This document shows positions 17,141 through 25,622 of a stretch of DNA of 60,956 nucleotides, piece by piece. Positions within the stretch are counted from its first letter, which is position 1. The number at the start of each line of letters is the position of its first letter. Under the pieces are notes generated by a model. It saw only the letters and a list, made by a program, of their open reading frames with translations, did no database searches and was not told the origin of the DNA. Origin of the DNA: an uncultured Prevotellaceae bacterium (GTDB lineage: Bacteria; Bacteroidota; Bacteroidia; Bacteroidales; Bacteroidaceae); the NCBI GenBank assembly GCA_902779745.1, contig CACZCT010000022.1, positions 1-60,956 on the forward strand. The letters are read 5' to 3'. The translations under genes and the position numbers were made by a program.

Positions 17141-18191
17141 CTGATTCGAATTCCTTCAAGAAACGGACATCGTTCTCTGAGAACATACGGAGGTCGCTGA
17201 CCTGATACTTCAGGTTGGTGATACGTTCCACACCCATACCGAAGGCATAGCCGCTGTATTCCTTGGAGTCGATACCGCACTGTTCCAAGACATTGGGGTC
17301 TACCATACCACATCCTAAGATTTCTACCCATCCGGTGTGTTTGCAGAAACCGCAACCCTCACCGCCACAGATGAAACAGGAGATGTCCATCTCGGCACTG
17401 GGCTCCGTGAAGGGGAAATAACTGGGACGCAGACGGATCTTCGTATCGGCACCGAACATCTCACGGGCAAATGATAATAGCACTTGTTTGAGGTCGGTAA
17501 ACGACACGTTCTTGTCGATATAAAGTCCTTCCACCTGATGGAAGAAACAGTGGGCACGGGCGGTAATCGCCTCGTTACGATAGACACGACCCGGACAGAT
17601 GACACGGATAGGAGCTGTTAACTTACCGTCCTCAGTATGCATATGCTCCATCACACGAGCCTGAACACTGGAGGTATGACTGCGTAATAGGATATTCTTT
17701 GTCACATCGTTGGGATGCTGACTGACGAAGAAGGTGTCCTGCATGTCACGGGCGGGATGGTCGGCGGCAAAGTTCATCTTGGTGAACACATGCAGGTCGT
17801 CCTCTACCTCAGGACCGTCGGCAAGGACAAAGCCCATGCGTGAGAAAATATCGATAATCTCGTTGGTGACGATGGTCAGCGGATGACGGGTGCCTAACTG
17901 GACAGGGTAGGGGGTACGGGTCAGGTCAATAGCCTCGCCGTCGCTCTCCTGTGTCTGACATTCCTCACGCAGTTGGTTGATGCGCTCGGTGGCAAGTGTC
18001 TTCAGCTCGTTGATCTTCATACCAACCGTCTTCTTCTGGTCGGCAGCCACGTTGCGGAAGTCATTCATCAATGCGGTAATCTCACCCTTCTTACTGAGGT
18101 ATTTCAGTCGGAGTTGTTCCACCTCCTCTGCGTTCTTGGCACTCAGCGTCTGCACTTCTTTCAGCAGTTCGTCTATCTTATCAAGTATCAT
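17133..18191 (-). CDS. pheS: Phenylalanyl-tRNA synthetase alpha subunit
   Basis: It charges tRNA-Phe together with PheT, which is not in the window. The 352-residue protein has the N-terminal coiled-coil arm (about 1-90, SKKGEITALMNDFR) that grips tRNA. The class II motifs follow: motif 2 region RVYRNEAITARAHCFFHQVEG and motif 3 GYAFGMGVERI. A four-cysteine insert CFICGGEGCGFCKHTG near residues 272-287 looks like a zinc ribbon, as in other Bacteroidota PheS. The stop overlaps the panE stop by a few bases. A TAATTTTG -7 element lies at 18220-18227. Confidence 0.96.
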   Translation of the reverse strand: MILDKIDELLKEVQTLSAKNAEEVEQLRLKYLSKKGEITALMNDFRNVAADQKKTVGMKINELKTLATERINQLREECQTQESDGEAIDLTRTPYPVQLGTRHPLTIVTNEIIDIFSRMGFVLADGPEVEDDLHVFTKMNFAADHPARDMQDTFFVSQHPNDVTKNILLRSHTSSVQARVMEHMHTEDGKLTAPIRVICPGRVYRNEAITARAHCFFHQVEGLYIDKNVSFTDLKQVLLSFAREMFGADTKIRLRPSYFPFTEPSAEMDISCFICGGEGCGFCKHTGWVEILGCGMVDPNVLEQCGIDSKEYSGYAFGMGVERITNLKYQVSDLRMFSENDVRFLKEFESAN

Positions 18192-18219
18192 ATTCTTGGA
18201 TTAAAATAAAATTTGCGTG

Positions 18220-18227
18220 CAAAATTA
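18220..18227 (-). promoter_or_regulatory. Putative -7 element for pheS
   Basis: TAATTTTG on the minus strand, 28 bp before the pheS ATG. The expected -33 region lies in the tandem array at 18240-18267 and shows no TTTG. Confidence 0.5.
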
Positions 18228-18239
18228 CAAAATAATTAT

Positions 18240-18267
18240 CAATTATGAATTATGAATTAAGAATTAT
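18240..18267. repeat. 7-bp tandem array between divergent pheS and lipoprotein promoters
   Basis: CAATTAT, GAATTAT, GAATTAA, GAATTAT are consecutive units, placed between the two divergent -7 elements. Confidence 0.65.
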
Positions 18268-18270
18268 TTG

Positions 18271-18278
18271 TACCTTTG
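18271..18278 (+). promoter_or_regulatory. Putative -7 element for the lipoprotein-murB operon
   Basis: TACCTTTG at 18271-18278, about 40 bp before the lipoprotein ATG. No TTTG at -33; the upstream DNA is the tandem array. Confidence 0.5.
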
Positions 18279-18317
18279 CATCAAATTTGAGAGTTATAGA
18301 CCATCAGTGAGTGAAGG

Positions 18318-19163
18318 ATGAAACGGATTTGGATGGCGTTTTTCGTTGTAGGTCTATTGTTTTCCGCCTGTCAAGGTCAAAAGAGCGGAAACAATGAGAC
18401 GGAGCAATCTACCGATTCCATACAGGCGGCAGACACCACGACTATGACTGTTCAGGAGGAGGTGGCATCTGAGGAGACACCGATGCCGAAAGCCGCTGAC
18501 GAACTCTTCGATGATTTCATCTTCAATTTTGCTGCCAACCGTACCTTACAGGCTTCCCGTATTAAGTTCCCGTTGAAGATCCAGCGTGGCGAAGAGGTCA
18601 GCTATGTCAAGAAGGGACAGTGGCAGATGGAGTATTTCTTCATGAACCAGGACTTCTATACCCTGTTGTTTGACAGCGAGAAGGAGATGGAGCATGTAAA
18701 GGAAGCGACAGATATCCATCATGCCGTTGTGGAGAAGATCTATTTCGGGGCAAAGACCGTGAAGCAGTTTGTCTTTGACCGTGTCAACGGGGTATGGATG
18801 CTTCAGGAGGTCATCCACATGCCGATGAGTGAGTCACACAACTCCTCGTTCCTTTATTTCTATGAGCAGTTTGCTTCCAGTCCGGAATTTCAGGCGAAAC
18901 ACCTCATGGATAATGTGAAGTTTACGGGTCCTGACCCTGATGACGACTTTGCACAGATGGAGGGCGTTATTACTCCTGACACTTGGGAGGCATTTGCCCC
19001 GGACCTGCCTTCCGGTATGATCTATAATATCGTATACGGACAGCCTCAGAAAGAGACAGGACGTAAGATTTTCGTGTTGCGTGGTATTGCCAACGGACTG
19101 GAAATGGAACTGACCTTCAAACAGGAGGGCGGTAAGTGGAAACTGGAGAAATTAGCGACCTGA
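18318..19163 (+). CDS. DUF4348-type lipoprotein
   Basis: The 281-residue protein begins with a lipoprotein signal ending in LLFSAC, so it should be lipidated at C18 and anchored in an envelope membrane. Residues 20-60 are a low-complexity Ser/Thr/Glu linker. The remainder (DELFDDFIFNFAANRTLQ onwards) matches my memory of the DUF4348 domain of Bacteroidales. Function is unknown. The gene is first in a tight operon with murB (2 bp gap) and a metallohydrolase, which links it to envelope biogenesis only by position. Confidence 0.75.
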   Translation: MKRIWMAFFVVGLLFSACQGQKSGNNETEQSTDSIQAADTTTMTVQEEVASEETPMPKAADELFDDFIFNFAANRTLQASRIKFPLKIQRGEEVSYVKKGQWQMEYFFMNQDFYTLLFDSEKEMEHVKEATDIHHAVVEKIYFGAKTVKQFVFDRVNGVWMLQEVIHMPMSESHNSSFLYFYEQFASSPEFQAKHLMDNVKFTGPDPDDDFAQMEGVITPDTWEAFAPDLPSGMIYNIVYGQPQKETGRKIFVLRGIANGLEMELTFKQEGGKWKLEKLAT

Positions 19164-19165
19164 CC

Positions 19166-20167
19166 ATGAAGGATATACAAAATTATTCCCTACTGTCACA
19201 TAACACCTTCGGTATCGAGGCGAAATGCTGTCGTTATCTGGAATATGCTGATATCAAGGAGGCACAGCAAGTGGCAGCTATCCTGCGTGATACCGACTTA
19301 CCCTATATGATAATAGGCGGTGGCAGTAACCTTTTATTGACGCAAGACTATGATGGTATCGTAGTGCGCTCTGCCATCAAAGGACTCTCAACTCTCAACT
19401 CTCAACTGACTTGCGGTAGCGGAGAAGTATGGGATGATGTGGTGGCCTATTGCGTCGACCATCAATTATATGGAACCGAGAATCTTTCCTTGATTCCAGG
19501 CGATGTGGGAGCCAGTGCCGTACAGAATATCGGAGCCTATGGCGTGGAGGTGAAAGACCTGATCACGGAGGTAGAGGCGGTAGAGATAGCCACTGGTCAT
19601 ATCCGTGTCTTCCAAAATGAGGAATGCGGCTATTCCTATCGCCAGAGTCGTTTCAAACACGAGTGGAAGAACCGTTATCTCATCATGCATGTCACCTATC
19701 AGTTACAATCTGTCTTCGAACCCCGTCTGGAATATGGGAATATCCGTGCAGAACTGGAACGTAAGGGAATCACAAAACCTACAGCACAACAACTGCGTCA
19801 GGTGATTATTGATATCCGTAATGCCAAACTCCCTGATCCGAAAATAATGGGTAATGCAGGCAGCTTCTTTATGAATCCCATTGTTCCCAAGGAGAAATAC
19901 GAACAACTTGCCAGCCTATATGAGGGAATGCCCCATTATACTGTGGATGCAGATCATGAGAAGATCCCTGCCGGATGGATGATAGACCAGTGTGGCTGGA
20001 AGGGTAAGTCGATGGGACGTGCCGGTGTTCACGACAAACAGGCATTGGTGTTGGTCAATCGGGGTGGGGCGACGGGTAAGGAAATCGTTGCCTTGTGTGA
20101 GACGATCCAGCGTGATGTCAAAGAGAAATTTGGTATTGATATCTATCCTGAGGTGAATATTATATGA
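19166..20167 (+). CDS. murB: UDP-N-acetylenolpyruvoylglucosamine reductase
   Basis: It reduces UDP-GlcNAc-enolpyruvate to UDP-MurNAc with NADPH and FAD in the cytoplasm. The ATG at 19166 starts MKDIQNYSLLSHNTFGI, the family N-terminus; an ATG at 19136 in the same frame lies inside the lipoprotein gene. The FAD site IIGGGSNLLL is at 49-58. Catalytic residues fit the type I enzyme: R159 in SYRQSRFK, S233 in AGSFFMNPIV and E329 in PEVNII. Residues 74-81 (STLNSQLT) come from a 7-bp tandem array and appear inserted in the FAD domain. It overlaps the next gene by 4 bp. Confidence 0.95.
   Translation: MKDIQNYSLLSHNTFGIEAKCCRYLEYADIKEAQQVAAILRDTDLPYMIIGGGSNLLLTQDYDGIVVRSAIKGLSTLNSQLTCGSGEVWDDVVAYCVDHQLYGTENLSLIPGDVGASAVQNIGAYGVEVKDLITEVEAVEIATGHIRVFQNEECGYSYRQSRFKHEWKNRYLIMHVTYQLQSVFEPRLEYGNIRAELERKGITKPTAQQLRQVIIDIRNAKLPDPKIMGNAGSFFMNPIVPKEKYEQLASLYEGMPHYTVDADHEKIPAGWMIDQCGWKGKSMGRAGVHDKQALVLVNRGGATGKEIVALCETIQRDVKEKFGIDIYPEVNII
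19384..19410 (+). repeat. In-frame 7-bp tandem array inside murB
   Basis: Three CAACTCT units in stop-free orientation; the other strand reads GTTGAGA with TGA in each unit. Confidence 0.65.
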
Positions 20168-20922
20168 AACTGACATTCTTAGGAACAGGAACATCGTGTG
20201 GCGTACCGACCATCGGTTGTCAGTGTTATACCTGTAGCAGTACGGATCCGCATGACAAGCGGTTACGGTGCTCAGCCTTCATAGAGACGGATACCACCCG
20301 TGTTCTGATAGACTGCGGTCCGGATTTCCGACAGCAGATCATGCCACAGCCCTTTCGTAAGATTGACGGAATCCTGATTACCCATGCCCATTACGACCAC
20401 ATGGGAGGGATGGACGATATCCGTCCTTACTGTCAGTTTGGTGAGATCAATGTCTATGCCGACCCTATAGCCCGTCAGGCGATGCTGGAAATGCTGCCCT
20501 ACTGTTTTGCAGAACACCGTTATCCGGGAGTACCTGCCATCCAGCTGCATGAGATTCACAAGCATGAGCCTTTTACGATTGGCGACCTTGACATTATGCC
20601 CTTAGAAGTGATGCATCATGACCTGCCCATTCTAGGCTATCGGATAGGTGCTCTTGCCTATATCACCGATATGAAGACGATTGATGAGGGGGAACTCGAC
20701 TACCTGCAAGGTGTCGACACCCTGATAGTCAATGCCCTGCGTCAGAAGCCCCACCACTCCCATCAGACTCTGGATGAGGCTGTGACATTCGCCCGTCGGG
20801 TAGGAGCCCGTCAGACATGGCTTATCCATTCCAGTCATGATATCGGTCGTCATGAGGAGGTCAATGCCTCCTTGCCCTCTGACATTCAGATGGCATACGA
20901 CGGACAGATGATAGAGATATAG
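20164..20922 (+). CDS. MBL-fold metallohydrolase (PhnP-like phosphodiesterase group)
   Basis: The 252-residue protein has the metallo-beta-lactamase motif THAHYDHMGG, with metal ligands H74, H76, D78 and H79. Further probable ligands are H152 or H153 in VMHHDLP, D169 and H219. An early pair of cysteines in GCQCYTC (19-24) recalls the structural-zinc loop of PhnP-type cyclic phosphodiesterases. The natural substrate is unknown. Its start overlaps the murB stop as ATGA, so it is translationally coupled. Confidence 0.85.
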   Translation: MKLTFLGTGTSCGVPTIGCQCYTCSSTDPHDKRLRCSAFIETDTTRVLIDCGPDFRQQIMPQPFRKIDGILITHAHYDHMGGMDDIRPYCQFGEINVYADPIARQAMLEMLPYCFAEHRYPGVPAIQLHEIHKHEPFTIGDLDIMPLEVMHHDLPILGYRIGALAYITDMKTIDEGELDYLQGVDTLIVNALRQKPHHSHQTLDEAVTFARRVGARQTWLIHSSHDIGRHEEVNASLPSDIQMAYDGQMIEI

Positions 20923-20925
20923 TGG

Positions 20926-21204
20926 CTATTTCTTCCGTTTCTTTTTGAAACCGAAGAGACTTCCGTAGTTCTTGAATAGTTTTCTGACGACTAAGAATGC
21001 GTCGATTGCTGTGATGCTGTTGGCGATGAGTCCCGTAACAAACTCTGCCTTGCTGCTGGACTCCTTAGAAACAAACAACTGGTGCCACTTCGTGCCGAAT
21101 TCACTGTTGTCGGCATTCAGTTGCTCCAACAACTGATCCTTACGCTCACGAATCTCGTCAAGCGTCTGAGGGGGTTGGGGCTTGGGTTTCTGTACGGGTA
21201 GCAT
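20926..21204 (-). CDS. Small conserved-looking protein, third of a YtxH/holin-like trio
   Basis: The 92-residue protein has a proline-rich start (MLPVQKPKPQPPQ), an acidic/basic helical middle (TLDEIRERKDQLLEQ) and a lysine-rich end (GFKKKRKK). A weak hydrophobic segment lies around 58-78. I do not recognise a family. It is 10 bp downstream of the holin-like gene and is probably part of the same envelope or stress operon. Confidence 0.65.
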   Translation of the reverse strand: MLPVQKPKPQPPQTLDEIRERKDQLLEQLNADNSEFGTKWHQLFVSKESSSKAEFVTGLIANSITAIDAFLVVRKLFKNYGSLFGFKKKRKK

Positions 21205-21214
21205 ACGATAATGT

Positions 21215-21565
21215 TTAGTTTCCTAACATGAGATTGACGAGAAAACGTACCAGGGGCTTCTCAATCCACTCCTTGCGGAAAATGAAGATAACGATCATCA
21301 GGAGTATATGAATACCACCTACCACGAGGAAGGCAAGTGCCGTCCCCGTGTAGTTAGCAAGCCAGAAAGCGAGGGCAAACGAACAGAATAACACCACACC
21401 CACCACAATCAGGAAGAAGATGATGGCAAGGGCCGTGAAGGTCACCAGGCGTACGATCTTGTCAATGACATCCAGCTTCAGATATTCTTTCTGAAGTCCC
21501 AGATAATGCTTGACAATCTCCACTAGTTGGGCGATGGTCTCTACATTCTTGTCGCTCGACAGCAT
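21215..21565 (-). CDS. Phage-holin-3_6-like small membrane protein
   Basis: The 116-residue protein has an amphipathic N-terminal part (NVETIAQLVEIVKHYLGLQKEY) and two transmembrane segments at about 43-70 and 74-96. This matches the holin-superfamily-III-like proteins that accompany YtxH-domain proteins in many bacteria and are tied to stress or envelope function, not to phage lysis. The gene sits between the YtxH gene and the 92-residue gene. Confidence 0.7.
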   Translation of the reverse strand: MLSSDKNVETIAQLVEIVKHYLGLQKEYLKLDVIDKIVRLVTFTALAIIFFLIVVGVVLFCSFALAFWLANYTGTALAFLVVGGIHILLMIVIFIFRKEWIEKPLVRFLVNLMLGN

Positions 21566-21568
21566 GAT

Positions 21569-21600
21569 TTCAATTCTTCAATCTTTCAATTCTTCAATCT
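21569..21600 (-). repeat. 8-bp tandem array between YtxH and holin-like genes
   Basis: TTCAATTC and TTCAATCT alternate twice (plus strand), giving AGATTGAA/GAATTGAA with TGA on the sense strand. The array includes the stop of the YtxH gene and ends just before the holin-like ATG. Confidence 0.75.
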
Positions 21601-21812
21601 TCCACCTCAGGAGCAGCTTCTGCGATATCGTCAACGAGGTCGCTGACTTCCTTGCGGCTGAGTTTGATGTTATGTTTCTTCATGAAGTCATCCACTGCAT
21701 CTGTAATCTTTGTACGAGTGTCCTCTCCCTTTTCTGGAGCAAGCAACAAACCAATTACTGCACCGGCGATGGCTCCGCCGATGAAAGTTCCTAAGATACC
21801 TAAACTTCTCAT
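21594..21812 (-). CDS. YtxH-domain protein
   Basis: The 72-residue protein has a glycine/alanine-rich membrane segment (GTFIGGAIAGAVIGLLLAPEKG, about 8-29) followed by a charged helical tail. The LLAPEKG motif right after the hydrophobic segment is the hallmark of YtxH, a small general-stress family. It is first in a three-gene operon. A TATATTTG -7 element on the minus strand (21855-21862) precedes it. Confidence 0.82.
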   Translation of the reverse strand: MRSLGILGTFIGGAIAGAVIGLLLAPEKGEDTRTKITDAVDDFMKKHNIKLSRKEVSDLVDDIAEAAPEVED

Positions 21813-21854
21813 AGTCGTATTGTTTTTGAGTTAATATTTTACGTTTTGTATCTG

Positions 21855-21862
21855 CAAATATA
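21855..21862 (-). promoter_or_regulatory. Putative -7 element for the YtxH operon
   Basis: CAAATATA on the plus strand is TATATTTG on the minus strand; a CAAA at 21886-21889 gives TTTG at a 23-bp spacing. Confidence 0.5.
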
Positions 21863-22039
21863 TAGAAAGTTTTTGAAAAAGAAGTCAAATTAGGAGACTT
21901 TTTTTCATAAAAGGCTTATAATTTCTATATTTAACAAACTTTAGGTACGTTTTTTCGTTTCGTTTGCCCGATATTTTGTAATTTCGCACGTGATAATTTG
22001 AAATTAGGTTTAATCTTTTTAAAATACAAAACAAAAAAC

Positions 22040-22537
22040 ATGAAAAAGTACTTGGTAGTATGCGCCGGTTTGTGCGCAGCAATGGCTTTCACAAGTTGTA
22101 AATCAAGCGAGAGTGCCTACAAGCAGGCTTATTTGAAGGCAAAGCAGCAGGAGGAAGTACAGCAGCCCGTTGTACAGACCCAGCAGCCTGAGACAAACGT
22201 GGTGGTACCCCTGGAGGAGAAACCCGTTACTCAGACACAGGTGGTTGACAATACGGATAATGTAAAGGTCACTCAGGAGAGGGTCTCTCTGGTTTCCGGA
22301 AACGGTCTGAAGAATTTCAGCGTGGTCGTTGGTGCCTTCCAGTCAAAGGCTAATGCCGACGGACTGCAGCAGCAGTTGATCAATGCCGGCTATAATGCTC
22401 AGATTGTCAAGAACGAGGAGCGTAACATGTATCGTGTGATTGCCACTACTTTCGATACGAAGGAGGAGGCAGCTGCCAGCCGCAACGACTTGATAACCAA
22501 GTATGCCGGTGCATGGTTGCTCTATAACGTCCGGTAA
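22040..22537 (+). CDS. SPOR-domain lipoprotein
   Basis: The ATG at 22040 starts MKKYLVVCAGLCAAMAFTSC, a lipoprotein signal with C20 as the lipidated residue; an upstream extension of the frame has no signal. Residues 25-75 are a Gln/Val-rich linker (QQPVVQTQQPETN). The C-terminal 75 residues form a SPOR domain (FSVVVGAFQSKANADGLQQQL), which binds denuded peptidoglycan glycans. In Bacteroidota such proteins act at the septum or cell wall. It is followed after 18 bp by ruvX. Confidence 0.88.
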   Translation: MKKYLVVCAGLCAAMAFTSCKSSESAYKQAYLKAKQQEEVQQPVVQTQQPETNVVVPLEEKPVTQTQVVDNTDNVKVTQERVSLVSGNGLKNFSVVVGAFQSKANADGLQQQLINAGYNAQIVKNEERNMYRVIATTFDTKEEAAASRNDLITKYAGAWLLYNVR

Positions 22538-22555
22538 AGGCTGAGTAGCACTGGC

Positions 22556-22972
22556 GTGGCAAGAATATTATCTATCGATTACGGTAAGAAACGTACAGGA
22601 CTGGCAGTCACCGATCCTCTCCAGATTATAGCGGGGGGATTGGCGACTGTCTCCACGTCAGAGCTGTTTGATTATCTACAGGCTTATATAGCCCGTGAGG
22701 AGGTGGAGCGTATTGTGATTGGCGAACCACTCCAGTCTAACGGACAGCCCAGTGAAAACCTGAAGCGTGTACAGCAGTTCGTCAACCGTTGGCGCAAGGC
22801 AGTGCCTCAGATTCCTATTGAGTTCTATGACGAGCGTTTCACTTCCGTTTTGGCACATCAGGCGATGATTGACGGAGGTCTGAAGAAAAAGGCACGACAG
22901 GATAAGGCGCTTGTTGACGAGATTAGTGCCACCATCATCCTTCAGGACTATATGAGATCAAAGAAACCGTAA
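22556..22972 (+). CDS. ruvX: Putative pre-16S rRNA nuclease (YqgF/RuvX, Holliday-junction resolvase fold)
   Basis: The 138-residue protein has the RNase H-like motif SIDYGKKRTGLAVTDP near the start, the IVIGEP motif at about 58-63 and FYDERFTSVLA with the conserved aspartate and glutamate. The family matures the 16S rRNA 5' end. The start is GTG at 22556; no ATG gives the family N-terminus MARILSIDYG. It precedes def, separated by a tandem array. Confidence 0.92.
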   Translation: MARILSIDYGKKRTGLAVTDPLQIIAGGLATVSTSELFDYLQAYIAREEVERIVIGEPLQSNGQPSENLKRVQQFVNRWRKAVPQIPIEFYDERFTSVLAHQAMIDGGLKKKARQDKALVDEISATIILQDYMRSKKP

Positions 22973-23021
22973 TTCCGTTATCACGTTATTCCGTTATTCC
23001 GTTATCACGATATAACGACAA
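22972..23021 (+). repeat. 8-bp tandem array between ruvX and def
   Basis: Six degenerate units of ATTCCGTT/ATCACGTT type start at the ruvX stop codon. Unlike most junction arrays here, the TAA/TGA-rich strand is the antisense one. Confidence 0.75.
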
Positions 23022-23036
23022 TAATTAAAATTAAAA

Positions 23037-23597
23037 ATGATTCTACCTATTTATATATATGGTCATCCCGTGCTCCGTAAGGTTGCCGAGGACATCCCTA
23101 CGGACTATCCCGGCCTGCAGCAGTTGATTGCGGATATGTGGGACACGTTGGCAGAGAGTGAGGGAATCGGTCTCGCTGCTCCGCAGATAGGCAAGTCCAT
23201 CCGTGTCGTCATTATCGACCTGGACGTGCTCAGTGATGATATGCCGGAGTACAAAGGCTTCCGCCATGTGTTTATCAATCCGCATATCGTCGAGTATGAC
23301 GACACTAAGACGGAGTCACTGGAGGAGGGATGCCTGTCACTTCCAGCCATCCATGAGAAGGTGACCCGTCCGACCCGTATCCGCGTACAGTGGTTGGACG
23401 AGGAACTGAAACCGCATGACGAGTGGGTGGAGGGCTATCTTACCCGTGTCATGCAGCATGAGTTCGACCATCTGGAAGGAAAGGTTTTTGTCGACCGTAT
23501 TTCCCCATTACGTAAACAACTTATAAAGAGTAAGTTACATGCACTCACTCAAGGACGTTATCGTTGTGGGTATAAGACGAAAAGTGTCGTTCGTTGA
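23037..23597 (+). CDS. def: Peptide deformylase
   Basis: It removes the formyl group from nascent N-terminal methionine. All three motifs are present: [11 protein letters not shown] (motif 1), EEGCLSLP with the metal-binding cysteine (motif 2), and QHEFDHLEG with HExxH ligands (motif 3). The 186-residue length is normal. A TPR protein gene follows after an array rich in TGA. Confidence 0.97.
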   Translation: MILPIYIYGHPVLRKVAEDIPTDYPGLQQLIADMWDTLAESEGIGLAAPQIGKSIRVVIIDLDVLSDDMPEYKGFRHVFINPHIVEYDDTKTESLEEGCLSLPAIHEKVTRPTRIRVQWLDEELKPHDEWVEGYLTRVMQHEFDHLEGKVFVDRISPLRKQLIKSKLHALTQGRYRCGYKTKSVVR

Positions 23598-23633
23598 CGA
23601 TTGAACATTGATCATTGAACATTGACGATTGAG
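23594..23633 (+). repeat. 7-bp tandem array between def and the TPR gene
   Basis: Units of ATTGAAC/ATTGATC/ATTGACG type run from the def stop to the next ATG. Because 7 is 1 modulo 3, successive TGA triplets fall in all three frames. Confidence 0.75.
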
Positions 23634-25622
23634 ATGAATTTATTTTTCAGGAAACGATGGATGCTTGTATTGTTGGCATTACTATGCTCAATGGTCAATG
23701 GTCAATGGTCAATGTGCTACGCCCAGTTCAAGACCGACCGGTTGGTGATGATAGGACGTTCTGCGCTCTATTTCGAGGACTATGTCCTTTCTATCCAGTA
23801 TTTCAACCAGGCGATATCCGCCAAGCCCTATCTCTATGAGCCTTGGTTCTATCGGGGTGTGGCGAAATACTACCTCGATGACTATGCGGGAGCGGAGGCA
23901 GACTGCTCGGAGGCAATCAAGCGTAATCCCTATGTTGTGGGGATGTACGAGCTTAGAGGGCTCTGTCGTATCCGCCAGAAGAAATATGCGGATGCCATCA
24001 GGGACTATAACCAAGCTTTGCGCTATGACCCTGAGAACCAGAGTATCTGGCACAACCGTGCCCTCTGTCATATTCAGGAAAAAGACTATGATGCCGCCCT
24101 CTTGGAGTTGGACACCATCCTGACACGGTGGAGCAAGCATGCTCCAGCCTATGCCATGCGGGCAGAGGTCTATCTGTTGCAGAAAGACACTGCCAAGGCG
24201 ATTGCCGCGCTGGATAAGAGTCTGGAGGTGGATCCCTATGACGGTAACCTGTGGGGTCAGCGTGCCGTGATCAGTCTCTCCCGTAAGGAATGGAAAGAGA
24301 GCGAGGAATACCTCTCCAAGGCCATCCACCTGCAACCCAAACAGGCCACCAACTATATCAATCGTGCAGTAGCACGTTTCAACCAGAACAACCTTCGCGG
24401 GACGATGGCGGATTATGATACGGCCCTCGACCTCGATCCCAATAACTTCCTCGGACATTATAACCGTGGACTGCTTCGTGCCCAGGTAGGTGATGACAAC
24501 CGTGCCATAACCGATTTCGACTTCGTATTGAACCTGGAGCCTAATAACCTCATGGCACTCTTCAACCGTGCGTTGCTGTTGGAGAATACAGGTAACCTGC
24601 GTGGTGCCATACGCGACTATTCGAAGGTGATAGAAGAGTTTCCGAATTTCTGGTTTGGCTTACAGCACCGTGCCTCGTGTTATCGTCGCATCGGAATGAC
24701 CAAACAGGCGGAACAGGATGAGTTCCGTATCTTGAAGGCACAGATGGACAAGCGTTATCTGGGCAGACAACCTCGGCTCTCCAAGGAACAGATGCGTAAG
24801 CGCAGTGACCTGGATATCGAGAAGTACAACCAGCTCACCGTGGCGGATGAGCAGGAGATGGAGCATGAATACCAGAGTGACTACCGTGGGAAGGTCCAGA
24901 ACCGCAAGGTGGCACTCGACTACCTGCCGATGTATGCCCTTTCCTATGAGCGTGAGCTGAGTCAGGTGAAACAGTATGTTGCTTTCGACAAACAGGTGGA
25001 TGCCTATAATACCAGGGAGGGACGGCAGCATCCGTTGCATATCATCAGCAGTAATCCTGTCTTGGAGGAACAGGACACGAAGAAATACTTTGCCTATATC
25101 GACACATTGTCGAGAGCGATTGACCGTGAACGACAGATACAGCGTACTGCCCCGCTGTTGTTCAAGCGTGCCCTTGCCTATAGCCTCATCCAGAACTTCG
25201 ATGCCGCCATCGAAGACCTTTCCACCTATCTGCAGATAGACTCCGTATCGTCGCTTGCCTATTGGCAGCGTGCCGTCTGTCAGTCGAAACTCAATGCCTT
25301 TAATGCCTCTCAGGGTACTGACGTACGGATGAAGACGGCGAATGTGCTCTCTGACTTGACGGAGGCGATCCGTTATAACGAGAGTGCCTACCTCTATTAT
25401 AATCGTGGCAATGTGTATGTACTGCGTAATGACTATGCACATGCCATTGAAGACTATTCCCATGCCATTGCCCTTGACGGGCACTTGGCGGAGGCGTATT
25501 ACAACCGTGGACTTGCCCGTATTGCCAACAAACAACAGGCGGAGGGTATCAGCGACCTATCGAAGGCTGGAGAACTGGGACTGTACACGGCTTATAGTAT
25601 TATCAAGAAATACCAACAATGA
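23634..25622 (+). CDS. Secreted or periplasmic protein with many TPR repeats
   Basis: The 662-residue protein starts with a signal peptide ending near CYAQ. TPR units follow from about 35 to 255 and again after 490 to the end, with typical NRGLLRAQVGDDNRAI and YNRGLARIANKQQAEG segments spaced about 34 residues. A charged non-TPR region lies around 370-470. TPR scaffolds hold protein partners; none can be named. The signal peptide region (SMVNGQWSM) is encoded by a 7-bp tandem array. Its stop overlaps the next start as ATGA. Confidence 0.85.
   Translation: MNLFFRKRWMLVLLALLCSMVNGQWSMCYAQFKTDRLVMIGRSALYFEDYVLSIQYFNQAISAKPYLYEPWFYRGVAKYYLDDYAGAEADCSEAIKRNPYVVGMYELRGLCRIRQKKYADAIRDYNQALRYDPENQSIWHNRALCHIQEKDYDAALLELDTILTRWSKHAPAYAMRAEVYLLQKDTAKAIAALDKSLEVDPYDGNLWGQRAVISLSRKEWKESEEYLSKAIHLQPKQATNYINRAVARFNQNNLRGTMADYDTALDLDPNNFLGHYNRGLLRAQVGDDNRAITDFDFVLNLEPNNLMALFNRALLLENTGNLRGAIRDYSKVIEEFPNFWFGLQHRASCYRRIGMTKQAEQDEFRILKAQMDKRYLGRQPRLSKEQMRKRSDLDIEKYNQLTVADEQEMEHEYQSDYRGKVQNRKVALDYLPMYALSYERELSQVKQYVAFDKQVDAYNTREGRQHPLHIISSNPVLEEQDTKKYFAYIDTLSRAIDRERQIQRTAPLLFKRALAYSLIQNFDAAIEDLSTYLQIDSVSSLAYWQRAVCQSKLNAFNASQGTDVRMKTANVLSDLTEAIRYNESAYLYYNRGNVYVLRNDYAHAIEDYSHAIALDGHLAEAYYNRGLARIANKQQAEGISDLSKAGELGLYTAYSIIKKYQQ
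23687..23714 (+). repeat. In-frame 7-bp tandem array in the TPR protein signal peptide
   Basis: Four TCAATGG units encode part of the leader up to the predicted cleavage site. Confidence 0.75.

Noticed and set aside
21215-21565. Prophage remnant because of the holin-like protein
   Set aside because: No other phage genes occur; the YtxH neighbour fits a chromosomal stress operon.
21882-21905. Terminator-like hairpin AAGTC/GACTT with T run upstream of the SPOR gene
   Set aside because: The stem is only 5 bp and no plus-strand gene ends just upstream; left out as a feature.
24660-25535. 291-codon open frame antisense to the TPR gene
   Set aside because: It is a shadow of the TPR gene's codon pattern: no start context, no family sequence, and low-complexity Ile/Leu/Val/Arg composition.
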